Positions 25,987 through 33,877 of a DNA stretch of 64,000 nucleotides are shown here, one piece after another. Source of the stretch: Streptomyces bauhiniae. GTDB lineage: Bacteria; Actinomycetota; Actinomycetes; Streptomycetales; Streptomycetaceae. The notes beneath the pieces are model-generated. The model saw only the letters and a program-made list of their open reading frames with translations, did no database searches and was not told the DNA's origin. Location: the NCBI RefSeq assembly GCF_004784475.1, contig NZ_SRRT01000005.1:124001-188000 (forward strand), in the 5' to 3' direction. A program made the position numbers and the translations under genes. Within the stretch, counting starts at the first letter, position 1. Each line of letters opens with the position of its first letter.

Positions 25987-26676
25987 TCAGCCGGTGGCGG
26001 TACGGCACTCCGGGTGGCCCCAGCCCTGCGCGTTCTTGGCGATGGACTCGCCCGCCGCGTAGGAGCGGCCGCAGAGGCAGCGGCCGGCGAACTTGGCCTT
26101 GATGGTCCGCGAGGAGGCGGAGCCAGAGGCGCCGGAGGTGCGCCGGGGCGCCTTTCGGCGGGCGGAGGGGGCCGGGGTGTCGGGGGAGGGCGGCGGCTCG
26201 GGCGAGCCGTGGGCGCTGCCCGCGGCCTCCTGCACCACGGCGGCCTGACTGGCGGCGCGGTCGGCGAAGTCGTTCAGCGGGTCGCCGTCGACCTGGTGGG
26301 CGGGGACGTACCGGAACTCCACCGAGCGGCCGTCGAGCAGCGCGTCGATACGGACCACGAGGTCCTGGTTGGCGACCGGCTTGCCCGCGGCGGTCTTCCA
26401 GCCGTTGCGCTTCCAGTTGGGCAGCCAGGTGGTGACGGCCTTCATCGCGTACTGGGAGTCCATCCGGACCTCCAGCGGCACGTCCGGCTCGACGGCGGTC
26501 AGCAGCCGTTCCAGCGCGGTGAGTTCGGCGACGTTGTTGGTGGCCCGGCCGAGCGGGCCCGACTCCCAGCGGGCCGGGGTCCGCTCGTCGTCGTCGGAGA
26601 CCACCCACGCCCATCCGGCCGGTCCGGGGTTTCCCTTCGAAGCCCCGTCGCACGCGGCCACCACACGTTCACGCAT
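25987..26676 (-). CDS. Ribonuclease H family protein with C-terminal cysteine-rich extension
   Basis: 229 residues from ATG 26676. The RNase HI fold is at 1-145, with catalytic acids D10 (CDGASKGNPG), E51 (NNVAELTALE), D73 (MDSQYAMK) and D139 (NDFADRAA). It should cleave the RNA strand of RNA-DNA hybrids. A Ser/Pro-rich linker (about 150-190) leads to a short C-terminal module FAGRCLCGRSYAAGES..GWGHPEC, with three Cys and one His that could bind zinc. Confidence 0.87.
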   Translation of the reverse strand: MRERVVAACDGASKGNPGPAGWAWVVSDDDERTPARWESGPLGRATNNVAELTALERLLTAVEPDVPLEVRMDSQYAMKAVTTWLPNWKRNGWKTAAGKPVANQDLVVRIDALLDGRSVEFRYVPAHQVDGDPLNDFADRAASQAAVVQEAAGSAHGSPEPPPSPDTPAPSARRKAPRRTSGASGSASSRTIKAKFAGRCLCGRSYAAGESIAKNAQGWGHPECRTATG

Positions 26677-26721
26677 GTGCCCGATCATGCCATGGCCGCG
26701 CGCGGGGTCCGACCGGCCGGG

Positions 26722-27516
26722 TCAGGCGTCCTTGAACTCGGGCATGCCGCCCTCCGTCGTGGTGACGTCGATCACCGAGAAGGTCACGCCCTGCGGGTCA
26801 CTGAGGGCGGCGAACCGGCCGAAGGGGCTGGTCATCGGGCCGAACCGGAGCACGGCACCGCGCTCGGTGGCGCGGTCCACGGCCGCGTCGCAGTCGTCGA
26901 CGGTGAAGTAGACGTTGACGTAGGAGGGGCCCTCGGGCGGGAACTCCTCGCCCATCCGCATCCGGCCGAGCACCGGGTCGGCGCCCAGGTCGAACAGCCG
27001 GAAGTCGACGTGCCCGTCCGCCATGTCCTTCATCCGGTACGGGAAGACGGCCGCCAGGAACGCGTCCGCCTTCTCGGGCTCGCGGGTGTACAGCTCCGTC
27101 CAGCAGTAGGCGCCGGGCTGGGCCACCGCCTCGAAGCCCTCGTGGGCGTCGCCCTGCCAGATGCCGAACACGGCACCGCTGGGCTCGCGGGCGATCGCCA
27201 TGGTGCCGAAGTCACCGATCCGCATCGGCTCCATCAGCACCTCGCCGCCGTTCTCCTTGACCTTCGTGGCGGTGGCGGCGGCGTCCGGCGAGGCGAAGTA
27301 GAGACACCACTGCGAGGCGCTCTCCTGGCCGGGTATGGGCGGGACGATCGCGGCGACGGCCTTGCCGTCGGCGTACGCCTGGGTGTAGTTGCCGTACTCG
27401 GACGACGACTCGCCGAAGGTCCAGCCGAGGACGTCGCCGTAGAACCGCTTGGCCCCCTCCAGGTCGGTGAACATCGCGTCGGCCCAGCAGGGCGTTCCTT
27501 CGGATTGCACGGCCAT
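26722..27516 (-). CDS. VOC family protein, two glyoxalase-like domains
   Basis: 264 residues from ATG 27516 (AGAGG upstream). Two vicinal-oxygen-chelate modules: about 8-125 (GTPCWADAMFTDLEGAKRFYGDVLGW) and about 133-255 (AYCWTELYTREPEKADAFLAAVF..), each with betaalphabetabetabeta pattern. It belongs to the CFP32-like/hydroxylase-associated subgroup of actinobacteria; no clear metal ligand set or substrate. It is divergent from a phosphotransferase-like gene. Confidence 0.86.
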   Translation of the reverse strand: MAVQSEGTPCWADAMFTDLEGAKRFYGDVLGWTFGESSSEYGNYTQAYADGKAVAAIVPPIPGQESASQWCLYFASPDAAATATKVKENGGEVLMEPMRIGDFGTMAIAREPSGAVFGIWQGDAHEGFEAVAQPGAYCWTELYTREPEKADAFLAAVFPYRMKDMADGHVDFRLFDLGADPVLGRMRMGEEFPPEGPSYVNVYFTVDDCDAAVDRATERGAVLRFGPMTSPFGRFAALSDPQGVTFSVIDVTTTEGGMPEFKDA

Positions 27517-27587
27517 GGTCGGCCCTCTCGTGTTGACGGTGTTTTTTCGGTCGACAGCGGGGACCCGCCGGCCCTTGGATGGGGCCG

Positions 27588-28481
27588 GTGAGTACTCGGA
27601 AGATGCGTGACGGTGAACTCGACATCGGCGCCCCGCTGGTGGAGCGCCTGGTGGTGCGGCGGTTCCCCGCGTGGGCGGGGCTGCCGGTGACCCGGCTGCG
27701 GTCGTCCGGCACGGAGAACGCGATGTTCCGCCTGGGCCCGGAGCTGGTGGTCCGGCTCCCCCGCCATCCGGGCGCGGTGGCGGACGTGACGCACGAGCGG
27801 GACTGGCTGCCCCGCCTGGCCCCCGGCCTGCCGGTCGCCGTCCCCGAGCCGGTGGGCTCCGGGGAGCCGGACGACGGCTTCCCCTGGCCCTGGTCGGTGT
27901 ACCGCTGGCTGGACGGCGCCAACCCGGTCGCGGGCGCCGTGGAGGAGCCGGAGCAACTGGCCAAGGAGCTGGGCGCGTTCGTGGCCGCCCTGCGCCGGAC
28001 CGCGACCCCGGACGCGCCCCGGAGCTACCGGGGCGGTCCGCTCGCCGGCCAGGACGCGGAGACCCGTGATGCGCTGGCCCAGTTGGCGGGCCGCATCGAC
28101 ACGGCCGGGGCGACCGCACGCTGGGAGCGGGCGCTGGCCGCCCCCGTGCACACCGGCCCGCCGGTCTGGGCGCACGCCGACCTCTCCCCCGGCAATGTGC
28201 TGGTCTCCGGTGGGGGCCGGCTGAGCGCGGTGATCGACTTCGGCTGCGCGGGGGTGGGTGATCCGGCCGTGGACCTGATCGTGGCCTGGAACCTGCTGCC
28301 CGCCTCCGTCCGGGGCGTCTTCCGCGACGCGGTGGGCGCGGACGACGCCGAGTGGGCGCGCGGCCGGGGCTGGGCGCTGTCCATCGCCCTGGTCCAGCTC
28401 CCCTACTACTGGCGCACCAACCCGGTCCTGGCGGAGAACGCCCGGCACACGATCGGCGAAGTGCTCGCCGAGGGCGTGTGA
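27588..28481 (+). CDS. Aminoglycoside phosphotransferase-fold kinase (APH family)
   Basis: 297 residues, GTG 27588 preferred because family members begin with STRKM; ATG 27579 and ATG 27603 are alternatives. Protein-kinase-like fold: VVRLPRH (nucleotide lysine region replaced by arginine), catalytic loop VWAHADLSPGNVLV (HxDxxxxN) and metal motif IDFGCAGVGDPAVDL. The family phosphorylates aminoglycosides or, more often in Streptomyces, unknown small metabolites. The VOC genes on either side suggest a detoxification context, but this is not proof of resistance. Confidence 0.83.
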   Translation: MSTRKMRDGELDIGAPLVERLVVRRFPAWAGLPVTRLRSSGTENAMFRLGPELVVRLPRHPGAVADVTHERDWLPRLAPGLPVAVPEPVGSGEPDDGFPWPWSVYRWLDGANPVAGAVEEPEQLAKELGAFVAALRRTATPDAPRSYRGGPLAGQDAETRDALAQLAGRIDTAGATARWERALAAPVHTGPPVWAHADLSPGNVLVSGGGRLSAVIDFGCAGVGDPAVDLIVAWNLLPASVRGVFRDAVGADDAEWARGRGWALSIALVQLPYYWRTNPVLAENARHTIGEVLAEGV

Positions 28482-28498
28482 CCGGGCGCCGGTGCCGG

Positions 28499-28981
28499 TC
28501 ATTCGCCCGCGTACGCCTTCTCGAGGGCGGCGAGGTCGAGCTTGCCCATCTTCATCATGGCGCCGAAGGTGCGGGCGGCCTTCTGCGGGTCGGGGTCGTT
28601 GGTCATCTCGAGCAGCCGCTCGGGGCAGACCTGCCAGGAGACGCCGTACTTGTCCTTGAGCCAGCCGCAGGGCCCGCCCTCGCCGCCGTCCTCGGTGAGC
28701 CGGGTCCAGTAGTGGTCGATCTCCCGCTGGTCGGCGCAGAGGATCATGAACGAGACGGCCTCGCTGAACGTGAACTCGGGGCCGCCGTTCAGGGCGACGA
28801 ACTTCTGGCCGTTGGCGGTGAACTCGACGGTGAGCACGGTCCCGGCCTCACCGGGGCCGGCCTCGCTCCAGTGGGTGACCCGGCCGATGCCGGAGTCCTT
28901 GAAGACGGAGACGTAGTAGTGCGCCGCCTCCTCCGCCTGGCCGTCGAACCAGAGACATGTGGTGAAACCGCCGTGGGACAT
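28499..28981 (-). CDS. VOC family protein, PhnB/3-demethylubiquinone-methyltransferase-like
   Basis: 160 residues from ATG 28981 with a strong AGGAGG. One VOC domain of the PhnB-like subgroup: FTTCLWFDGQAEEAAHYYVSVF, VLTVEFTANGQKFVALNGGPEFTFSEAVSFMI, WLKDKYGVSWQVCPERLLEM. No metal-binding set can be assigned. Function is unknown; related proteins bind small molecules. It converges on the kinase-like gene. Confidence 0.85.
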   Translation of the reverse strand: MSHGGFTTCLWFDGQAEEAAHYYVSVFKDSGIGRVTHWSEAGPGEAGTVLTVEFTANGQKFVALNGGPEFTFSEAVSFMILCADQREIDHYWTRLTEDGGEGGPCGWLKDKYGVSWQVCPERLLEMTNDPDPQKAARTFGAMMKMGKLDLAALEKAYAGE

Positions 28982-29090
28982 GGGGACCTCCTGTACGGGT
29001 CGCGGCGCCGGTCGCGCGCTCACCTGTACCGACCGGCCCCCGGGCCCGGACTCATCGGTCGCGGGCCGATAAGATCGAGCCACTTCGGCG

Positions 29091-29110
29091 ATTTCGAGCC
29101 ACGTCGAAAT
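29091..29110. promoter_or_regulatory. Inverted repeat ATTTCGA-N6-TCGAAAT before the sigma gene
   Basis: Perfect 7-base arms at 29091-29097 and 29104-29110. TCGAGCCAC in its left part also occurs at 29075-29083, a direct repeat 19 bases apart. It lies just upstream of the first predicted stress promoter and is a candidate regulator site. Confidence 0.45.
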
Positions 29111-29116
29111 TGGTCT

Positions 29117-29187
29117 GCATGCGTCGCGTGACCGGGGGTACCCGGCCCGTGAGAGAAGACGTGCATGGGGCGGGGATCTCCGGGTAT
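29117..29187 (+). promoter_or_regulatory. Tandem SigB-type promoters of the sigma gene
   Basis: GCATG at 29117-29121 and GGGTAC at 29136-29141 are separated by 14 bases; GCATG at 29163-29167 and GGGTAT at 29182-29187 are again separated by 14. Both match the GNNTN-N14-16-GGGTAY consensus recalled for S. coelicolor SigB. They lie 128 and 82 bases upstream of ATG 29269. Confidence 0.65.
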
Positions 29188-29268
29188 CCGGGGACCACGC
29201 GGCAACCGTGGCCCCGGGAGACCGGGCCGCGGAGCAGTCGTAGAACCGTGACTTACTTGGGAGAGGTA

Positions 29269-30159
29269 ATGGACACCGCCGTCGGCATCCGGTCACAGGC
29301 AGAGGTCGCGGAGAAGACCGCGCAGGACAGGACGGACGAGGAGATCCTTCCTGGTATCGCGGACCCCGCATCCGTCGCCCCGCGTGACGCGCGGGCGCTG
29401 TCCCGCCAGTTCTTCCGCCGGCTGGCGGAGCTGGAAGAGGGCACGCACGAATACCAGTACGCGCGCAACACCCTGATCGAGATGAACATGTCGCTGGTCC
29501 GCTTCGCCGCCGGGCGTTTCCGGGGCCGGGGCGACGACATGGAGGACATCGTCCAGACCGGCATGATCGGCCTGATCAAGGCGATCGACCGGTTCGAGAT
29601 CTCGCGCGAGGTGGAGTTCACGTCCTTCGCGCTCCCCTACATCGTGGGTGAGATCAAGCGTTTCTTCCGTGACACCACCTGGGCGGTGCACGTGCCGCGC
29701 CGGCTCCAGGAGCTGCGCGTGGAGCTGGCCAAGGCCCGCGAGGAGCTGTCGAGCCGCCTGGACCGCGACCCGACCGTGGCCGAGCTGGCCACGCTGATGA
29801 ACATCACCGAGGAGCAGGTCGTCGAGGGCCAGCTCGCCTCGAACGGCTACAACTCCAGCTCGCTGGACGCCGCCCTCACCGGCGACGGCCGCGAGGACGG
29901 CGAGGCGGTCCTGGCGGACTTCATCGGCGTCGAGGAGGAGGGCCTGCGGCTGGTGGAGGACTTCCACGCCCTCGCCCCGCTGATGGCTGAGCTGAGCGAC
30001 CGTGACCGCCAGATCATCCACATGCGGTTCGTGGAGGAGGCCACCCAGGCGGAGATCGGCGAGAAGCTGGGCTGCTCGCAGATGCACGTCTCCCGGCTGA
30101 TCAAGCGCATCATCGCGCGGCTGCGCCAGGGCATGCTGGGCGAGCTGGGCTGCGCCTGA
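29269..30159 (+). CDS. SigB/SigF-family stress-response RNA polymerase sigma factor (SigL-like?)
   Basis: 296 residues from ATG 29269 (GAGAGG upstream). Region 2 contains NMSLVRFAAGRFRGRGDDMEDIVQTGMIGLIKAIDRFEISREVEFTSFALPYIVGEIKRFFRD, region 3 follows, and region 4 ends with LSDRDRQIIHMRFVEEATQAEIGEKLGCSQMHVSRLIKRIIARLRQGML. An acidic N-terminus of about 45 residues precedes region 2. This is a group 3 sigma of the SigB/F/G type, normally held by an RsbW-like kinase. It has two matching upstream promoters, suggesting autoregulation or control by a paralogue. Resemblance to SigL rests only on remembered gene order. Confidence 0.93.
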   Translation: MDTAVGIRSQAEVAEKTAQDRTDEEILPGIADPASVAPRDARALSRQFFRRLAELEEGTHEYQYARNTLIEMNMSLVRFAAGRFRGRGDDMEDIVQTGMIGLIKAIDRFEISREVEFTSFALPYIVGEIKRFFRDTTWAVHVPRRLQELRVELAKAREELSSRLDRDPTVAELATLMNITEEQVVEGQLASNGYNSSSLDAALTGDGREDGEAVLADFIGVEEEGLRLVEDFHALAPLMAELSDRDRQIIHMRFVEEATQAEIGEKLGCSQMHVSRLIKRIIARLRQGMLGELGCA

Positions 30160-30196
30160 GCATGACGCTCTGACGCCCTGAACGTCTTGAACTGAG

Positions 30197-30228
30197 AAGG
30201 GCGGTTCGGCCAAGGCCGGACCGCCCTT
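30197..30228 (+). terminator. Rho-independent terminator of the sigma gene
   Basis: A 15-base stem (30197-30211 with 30214-30228, one G-T type mismatch, 2-base loop) is followed by TTTGT. It begins 38 bases after the sigma stop codon. Confidence 0.85.
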
Positions 30229-30363
30229 TGTCATGCCTGCGCGACCGTCATGCCGGTGCCCGGACTGGCTGCAGAACCGAATCCGGACACACGAAGGCGC
30301 CGACCGGATCGCGGTCGGCGTTCATTGCCCAGGAGGGCTCAGAAAGGCTGGGGAGCGGTCCGC

Positions 30364-30822
30364 TCAGCCGTCCAGCCGGATCACGGCACGCACACGCTTG
30401 CCCACCGGTACGCGGTCCACGGTGATCTCCGAGGCGACCGCACGCACGATCTCCAGGCCGTGATGGCCGACCCGCTCGGGGTCCTTGGGAAAGAAGCGGG
30501 GCAGCGCCACGCTGCTGTCGTACACCGAGACGCTGACCGCGCTGTCGGTGCCCTCCAGCTCCAGGATGTACGGGCCCCCGCTGTGCCGGTCGGCGTTGGT
30601 GACCAGTTCGCTGACGACGAGCAGCAGCTCCCCGCCGGTGCGGCTGTCCACGGTGGCGCACCACTCGGTCCGCAACTGCTCCAGGAAGCGCCCGGCGAAA
30701 GCCCGCGCGTCGGCGATGCATCCTGGTTCCCCGGTGTAGTGCGCCGCACGCCGAAGGGGTTCCACGGGTACGTCGAAACCAGTCGGTATCACTGCCACTG
30801 CCACGCCCAGGTGTTCGGTCAT
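30364..30822 (-). CDS. RsbW-like anti-sigma serine kinase / ATP-binding protein
   Basis: 152 residues, HATPase_c_2 family. The N-box ELVTNADRHSGGPY, a degenerate second motif YDSSVALPRFF and the G-box-like VGHHGLEIVRAVASE are visible. Members bind a SigB-type sigma and block it until an RsbV-type anti-anti-sigma takes the kinase away. It converges on the sigma gene 204 bases away and has its own SigB-type promoter, so it is the likely partner of that sigma. No RsbV gene is present in the window. Confidence 0.88.
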   Translation of the reverse strand: MTEHLGVAVAVIPTGFDVPVEPLRRAAHYTGEPGCIADARAFAGRFLEQLRTEWCATVDSRTGGELLLVVSELVTNADRHSGGPYILELEGTDSAVSVSVYDSSVALPRFFPKDPERVGHHGLEIVRAVASEITVDRVPVGKRVRAVIRLDG

Positions 30823-30876
30823 GGTGTCTCTCTCGAAATGCCCGGTACGGCCGGTCGCCTGTTGCCTCTGTTGCTC

Positions 30877-30901
30877 GTACCCCGACTCGGCCGACGCATT
30901 C
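30877..30901 (-). promoter_or_regulatory. SigB-type promoter of the RsbW-like gene
   Basis: On the minus strand GAATG (30897-30901) is followed after exactly 14 bases by GGGTAC (30877-30882), the same arrangement as in front of the sigma gene. Transcription would start about 45-50 bases upstream of ATG 30822. Confidence 0.6.
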
Positions 30902-30973
30902 CACCCAATGTGTTCGCTGTGCGCGGACCTGTTCCCGGTGTGTCGCGACCGGGCCGGGCCTGCGGTTTCGCGC

Positions 30974-31384
30974 TCAGGCCACGGGGACGACGAAGGCGGG
31001 GACGGTGCGCTGCATACGCAGGGCGTCGATCGACTCGGCGAGGAGTTCGTACTCGGTGGTGTCGTCGCTCGCGGCGATCCGTACCAGGCGTCCGCCGGCC
31101 AGTTCGTCCGCGACCAGTTCCTGCCGGGCGTCGTCCGAACACCAGGCGCGCAGCAGGGTGGGGACGTCGGCCACGGTGTCCGCGACGGGGACGAGGGCGC
31201 CCGCCGGGATCTTCTCGCCCTCGGGGCTGGGGTCCAGGCGTTCGGCGATCCAGGAGGCGCGGTCCCGCAGCCACCACAGGGCGAGCGCGAGGGTGGGCGC
31301 GCGGTAGGTGCCGAGCGGTACGCCTACCCGCTGACCGCCGCAGATCCCGTACGCGGTGACATGGCACAGGAATTCATCGTGCAC
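30974..31384 (-). CDS. Hypothetical actinobacterial protein
   Basis: 136 residues; not recognised. The preferred start is GTG 31384 because GGGGGAG sits 5 bases upstream; GTG 31390 and longer frames are weaker. The text HDEFLCHVTAYGICGGQRVGVPLGTYRAPTLALALWWLRDRASWIAERLDP is followed by an acidic C-terminal half ending in RTVPAFVVPVA. It has no signal peptide or membrane segment and is probably a small soluble regulatory protein. It lies upstream of the RsbW-like gene in the same direction but with a 151-base gap and an intervening promoter. Confidence 0.7.
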   Translation of the reverse strand: MHDEFLCHVTAYGICGGQRVGVPLGTYRAPTLALALWWLRDRASWIAERLDPSPEGEKIPAGALVPVADTVADVPTLLRAWCSDDARQELVADELAGGRLVRIAASDDTTEYELLAESIDALRMQRTVPAFVVPVA

Positions 31385-31646
31385 GATCACTCCCCCGTTG
31401 CCTCGCCGGTGTGCCGACCGGTCCCTCTCTTTTCCGTGCGGCTCCTGTGCGGTGAAGTGCCCCTGGCATTTCGAGTATCGCCACAATGGAAACACTGTCA
31501 CCATGTCTTTCCGGCCACTCTCCTGGCATATGCGATGCCCCGATTCTGGCCGAATCATGTGACGCGCGGGAGCGCCCCGCATTAGTTGGCGGATTATCGA
31601 CCGTGGGCGGCGCGCGGAGGCCCCGCTCGCCAGTCCCCACAAGGCA

Positions 31647-31676
31647 AGAGCCCAGGGGCGGGGTCCCCTGGGCTCT
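31647..31676. terminator. 12-bp stem hairpin
   Basis: AGAGCCCAGGGG at 31647-31658 pairs perfectly with CCCCTGGGCTCT at 31665-31676 around a 6-base loop. It sits between the end of the aldo/keto reductase unit and the hypothetical gene's promoter. Confidence 0.6.
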
Positions 31677-31746
31677 GCCGCGGCGCCGCTTCCCGGTGTG
31701 GCAGGAATTCAGCGCCGGCCGCGCCGGAATACGCGAAGAAATTGTG

Positions 31747-31769
31747 AAGGCGGAAAAAACTTCCGCCTT
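31747..31769 (-). terminator. Terminator of the aldo/keto reductase gene
   Basis: AAGGCGGAA (31747-31755) and TTCCGCCTT (31761-31769) form a perfect 9-bp stem with a 5-base loop, 24 bases beyond the minus-strand stop at 31793. Confidence 0.65.
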
Positions 31770-31792
31770 CCGCCGCTACCGTTCCGGCGAGT

Positions 31793-32809
31793 TCAAGTCT
31801 GCGTGACGGCGTCGATACGAGCCAGGTCGGCCGCGTCGAATTCCAGATTCCGGATGGCGCCGACGCTGTCTTCCAGTTGCTTGGTGCTGCTCGCCCCGAC
31901 AAGAGCGGAAGTAATCCGTCCGCCCCGGAGCACCCAGGCGAGCGCCATTTGAGCCAGCGTCTGGCCGCGTGAGGCGGCGATCTCGTTCAGGGCGCGCAGC
32001 CGGCCGACGAGGTCCTCGGTGACGGCGTCGGACTTCAGGAACGGGCTGTCGCTCGCGGCGCGGGAGTCCTCCGGGATGCCGTCGAGGTACCGGCCGGTCA
32101 GCAGGCCCTGCTCCAGCGGGGAGTAGACGATCGAGCCGACCTGGAGGTCGTCCAGGGTGTCCAGCAGCCCCTGCTCCTCCGGGCGCCGGTCGAGGAGGGA
32201 GTAGCGCGGCTGGTGGATGAGGAGCGGGGTGCCCAGCTCGCCCAGGATGCGCGCCGCCTCGCGGGTCTGCTCGGCGGAGTAGTTGGATACGCCGACGTAG
32301 AGCGCCTTGCCCTGCTGGACCGCCGAGTGCAGCGCGCCCATGGTCTCCTCGAGCGGGGTCTCGGGGTCGAAGCGGTGCGAGTAGAAGATGTCGACGTGGT
32401 CCAGGCCCATCCGCGTCAGGCTCTGGTCGAGCGAGGACAGCACGGACTTGCGCGAGCCCCACTCCCCGTACGGGCCGGGCCACATCAGATAGCCGGCCTT
32501 GGTGGAGATGACGAGTTCGTCGCGGTACGGCGTGAAGTCGGCCTTCAGCGCCTCGCCGAGCGCGGACTCGGCGGCGCCGGGCGGCGGGCCGTAGTTGTTG
32601 GCCAGGTCGAAGTGGGTGATCCCGAGGTCGAAGGCGCGGCGCAGGATCGCGCGCTGGGTCTCCACCGGCCGGTCGGGGCCGAAGTTGTGCCACAGGCCGA
32701 GCGACAGCGCGGGGAGCTTCAGTCCGCTGCGTCCGGAGCGCCGGTAGGGCAGGTCGGCGTAGCGGTCGGGGTGGGCGGTGTACAACGCGACTCCATAAGG
32801 GGTTGGCAC
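31793..32809 (-). CDS. Aldo/keto reductase, YghZ/L-glyceraldehyde 3-phosphate reductase type
   Basis: 338 residues from GTG 32809 with GGGAAG upstream. Catalytic tetrad: D in FDLANNYGPPPG, Y in the same segment, K in ISTKAG, H in FYSHRFD. The SPLEQGLLTGRYLDGIP and NYSAEQT blocks are typical of the YghZ/Kv-beta branch, which reduces L-glyceraldehyde 3-phosphate and other aldehydes with NADPH. It is divergent from a LysR gene, its probable regulator. Confidence 0.88.
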   Translation of the reverse strand: MPTPYGVALYTAHPDRYADLPYRRSGRSGLKLPALSLGLWHNFGPDRPVETQRAILRRAFDLGITHFDLANNYGPPPGAAESALGEALKADFTPYRDELVISTKAGYLMWPGPYGEWGSRKSVLSSLDQSLTRMGLDHVDIFYSHRFDPETPLEETMGALHSAVQQGKALYVGVSNYSAEQTREAARILGELGTPLLIHQPRYSLLDRRPEEQGLLDTLDDLQVGSIVYSPLEQGLLTGRYLDGIPEDSRAASDSPFLKSDAVTEDLVGRLRALNEIAASRGQTLAQMALAWVLRGGRITSALVGASSTKQLEDSVGAIRNLEFDAADLARIDAVTQT

Positions 32810-32894
32810 ACGGTCTTCCCGGCGCCGGACACGGCGGTGTCCGGCAGCCTGCCCCCAACTCTTCCCCGGCGCCCGGTCAGCGGTCCAACAGGAG

Positions 32895-32907
32895 AATCCG
32901 ATGGATT
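32895..32907. promoter_or_regulatory. Inverted repeat AATCC-GAT-GGATT in the AKR/LysR divergent region
   Basis: A 13-base perfect interrupted palindrome 23 bases before the LysR ATG. It contains the ATC/GAT pattern often found in LysR-type boxes and is a candidate autoregulatory site. Confidence 0.4.
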
Positions 32908-32929
32908 TCAGCGGCTAGGCTTCTCAATC

Positions 32930-33832
32930 ATGGAACTGCGTCATCTCCAGCACTTCGTCGCGGTCGCCGAGGACCAGCACTTCACCCGTGCCGCCGAGCG
33001 GCTGATGGTGTCCCAGTCGGGGCTCTCGGCGTCGATCCGCGCCCTGGAGCGGGAACTGCGGGCGCCGCTGTTCGTGCGCACCACGCGCCGGGTGACGCTG
33101 ACGGAGGCCGGGCGGGCGCTGCTGGTGGAGGCCGAGCGCATCCTCGCGCAGGTGCGTTCCGCGCACGAGGCGGTGGCCGCGGTGCAGGGGGTGCTGCGCG
33201 GCACGCTGGCGGTGGGCGCGGAGCAGTGCATCGCCGGGGTGCATGTGGCGGGGCTGCTGGCGGGCTTCCGGCGGGAGCACCCGGACGTGGAGATCCGGCT
33301 GCGGCAGAGCGGTTCGGGCGCGCTGGCGGAGGGGGTGTCGGCGGGCCGGCTGGACCTCGCCTTCGCCTACCGCGTCCCGGCCGACGGCGACCAGTTGCGC
33401 TCGGTGCCGCTGACCAGCGAGCCGATGACCGTGCTGTGCCATCCCGAGCACCGGCTCGCCGAACTGGGCGCGGTGCCGGACCCGGCCGCCCTGGCCGGTG
33501 AGGTGTTCGTGGACTTCCACCCGGACTGGGGTCCGCGCCGGGCCACGGACGCCGCGTTCGCCGCGGCCGGGGTGCGCCGTACGGTCGCCCTGGAGGTCAA
33601 CGACGTGCACAGCCTGCTGGACCTGGTGGACGAGAACCTCGGCATCGCGGTCGTCCCCCGGCACTTCCGGCACAAGCGGACCTCGCTCACCGCGCTCCCG
33701 CTCAAGGGCGTCGACGAGGCGGCGTACGAGACGGTGGCCCTGCTGCCGCCGGAGCGGGCCACCAGCCCCGCCGCCCGCGCCCTGATCGCCCTGCTGGGCA
33801 CCCCGGAGGCGGAACCCGGCGAACCCGGGTGA
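32930..33832 (+). CDS. LysR family transcriptional regulator
   Basis: 300 residues from ATG 32930 (weak Shine-Dalgarno). Winged HTH MELRHLQHFVAVAEDQHFTRAAERLMVSQSGLSASIRALERELRAPLFVRT, then an effector domain (about 90-290). It is divergent from the aldo/keto reductase and is probably its activator or repressor. The downstream gene is 45 bases away and could be read through. Confidence 0.9.
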   Translation: MELRHLQHFVAVAEDQHFTRAAERLMVSQSGLSASIRALERELRAPLFVRTTRRVTLTEAGRALLVEAERILAQVRSAHEAVAAVQGVLRGTLAVGAEQCIAGVHVAGLLAGFRREHPDVEIRLRQSGSGALAEGVSAGRLDLAFAYRVPADGDQLRSVPLTSEPMTVLCHPEHRLAELGAVPDPAALAGEVFVDFHPDWGPRRATDAAFAAAGVRRTVALEVNDVHSLLDLVDENLGIAVVPRHFRHKRTSLTALPLKGVDEAAYETVALLPPERATSPAARALIALLGTPEAEPGEPG

Positions 33833-33877
33833 CGTCACGCTCTCGCGCCGGGGGCGGGGATGCGCGAGGGTGGGAAC

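Larger units (their letters stand above)
31385..31792. other. 408-base region without a gene, between hypothetical and aldo/keto reductase
   Basis: It holds two hairpins (listed separately) and an A+T-richer promoter-like part at about 31470-31520 for the hypothetical gene on the minus strand, with GTGACA-N16-GATACT as a weak promoter candidate. Six-frame reading gives only short frames of poor codon use; I see no gene. Confidence 0.5.

Noticed and set aside
27588..28481. Aminoglycoside resistance gene
   Set aside because: The APH fold is shared by many metabolic kinases; no antibiotic cluster or close match to a known resistance enzyme can be seen.
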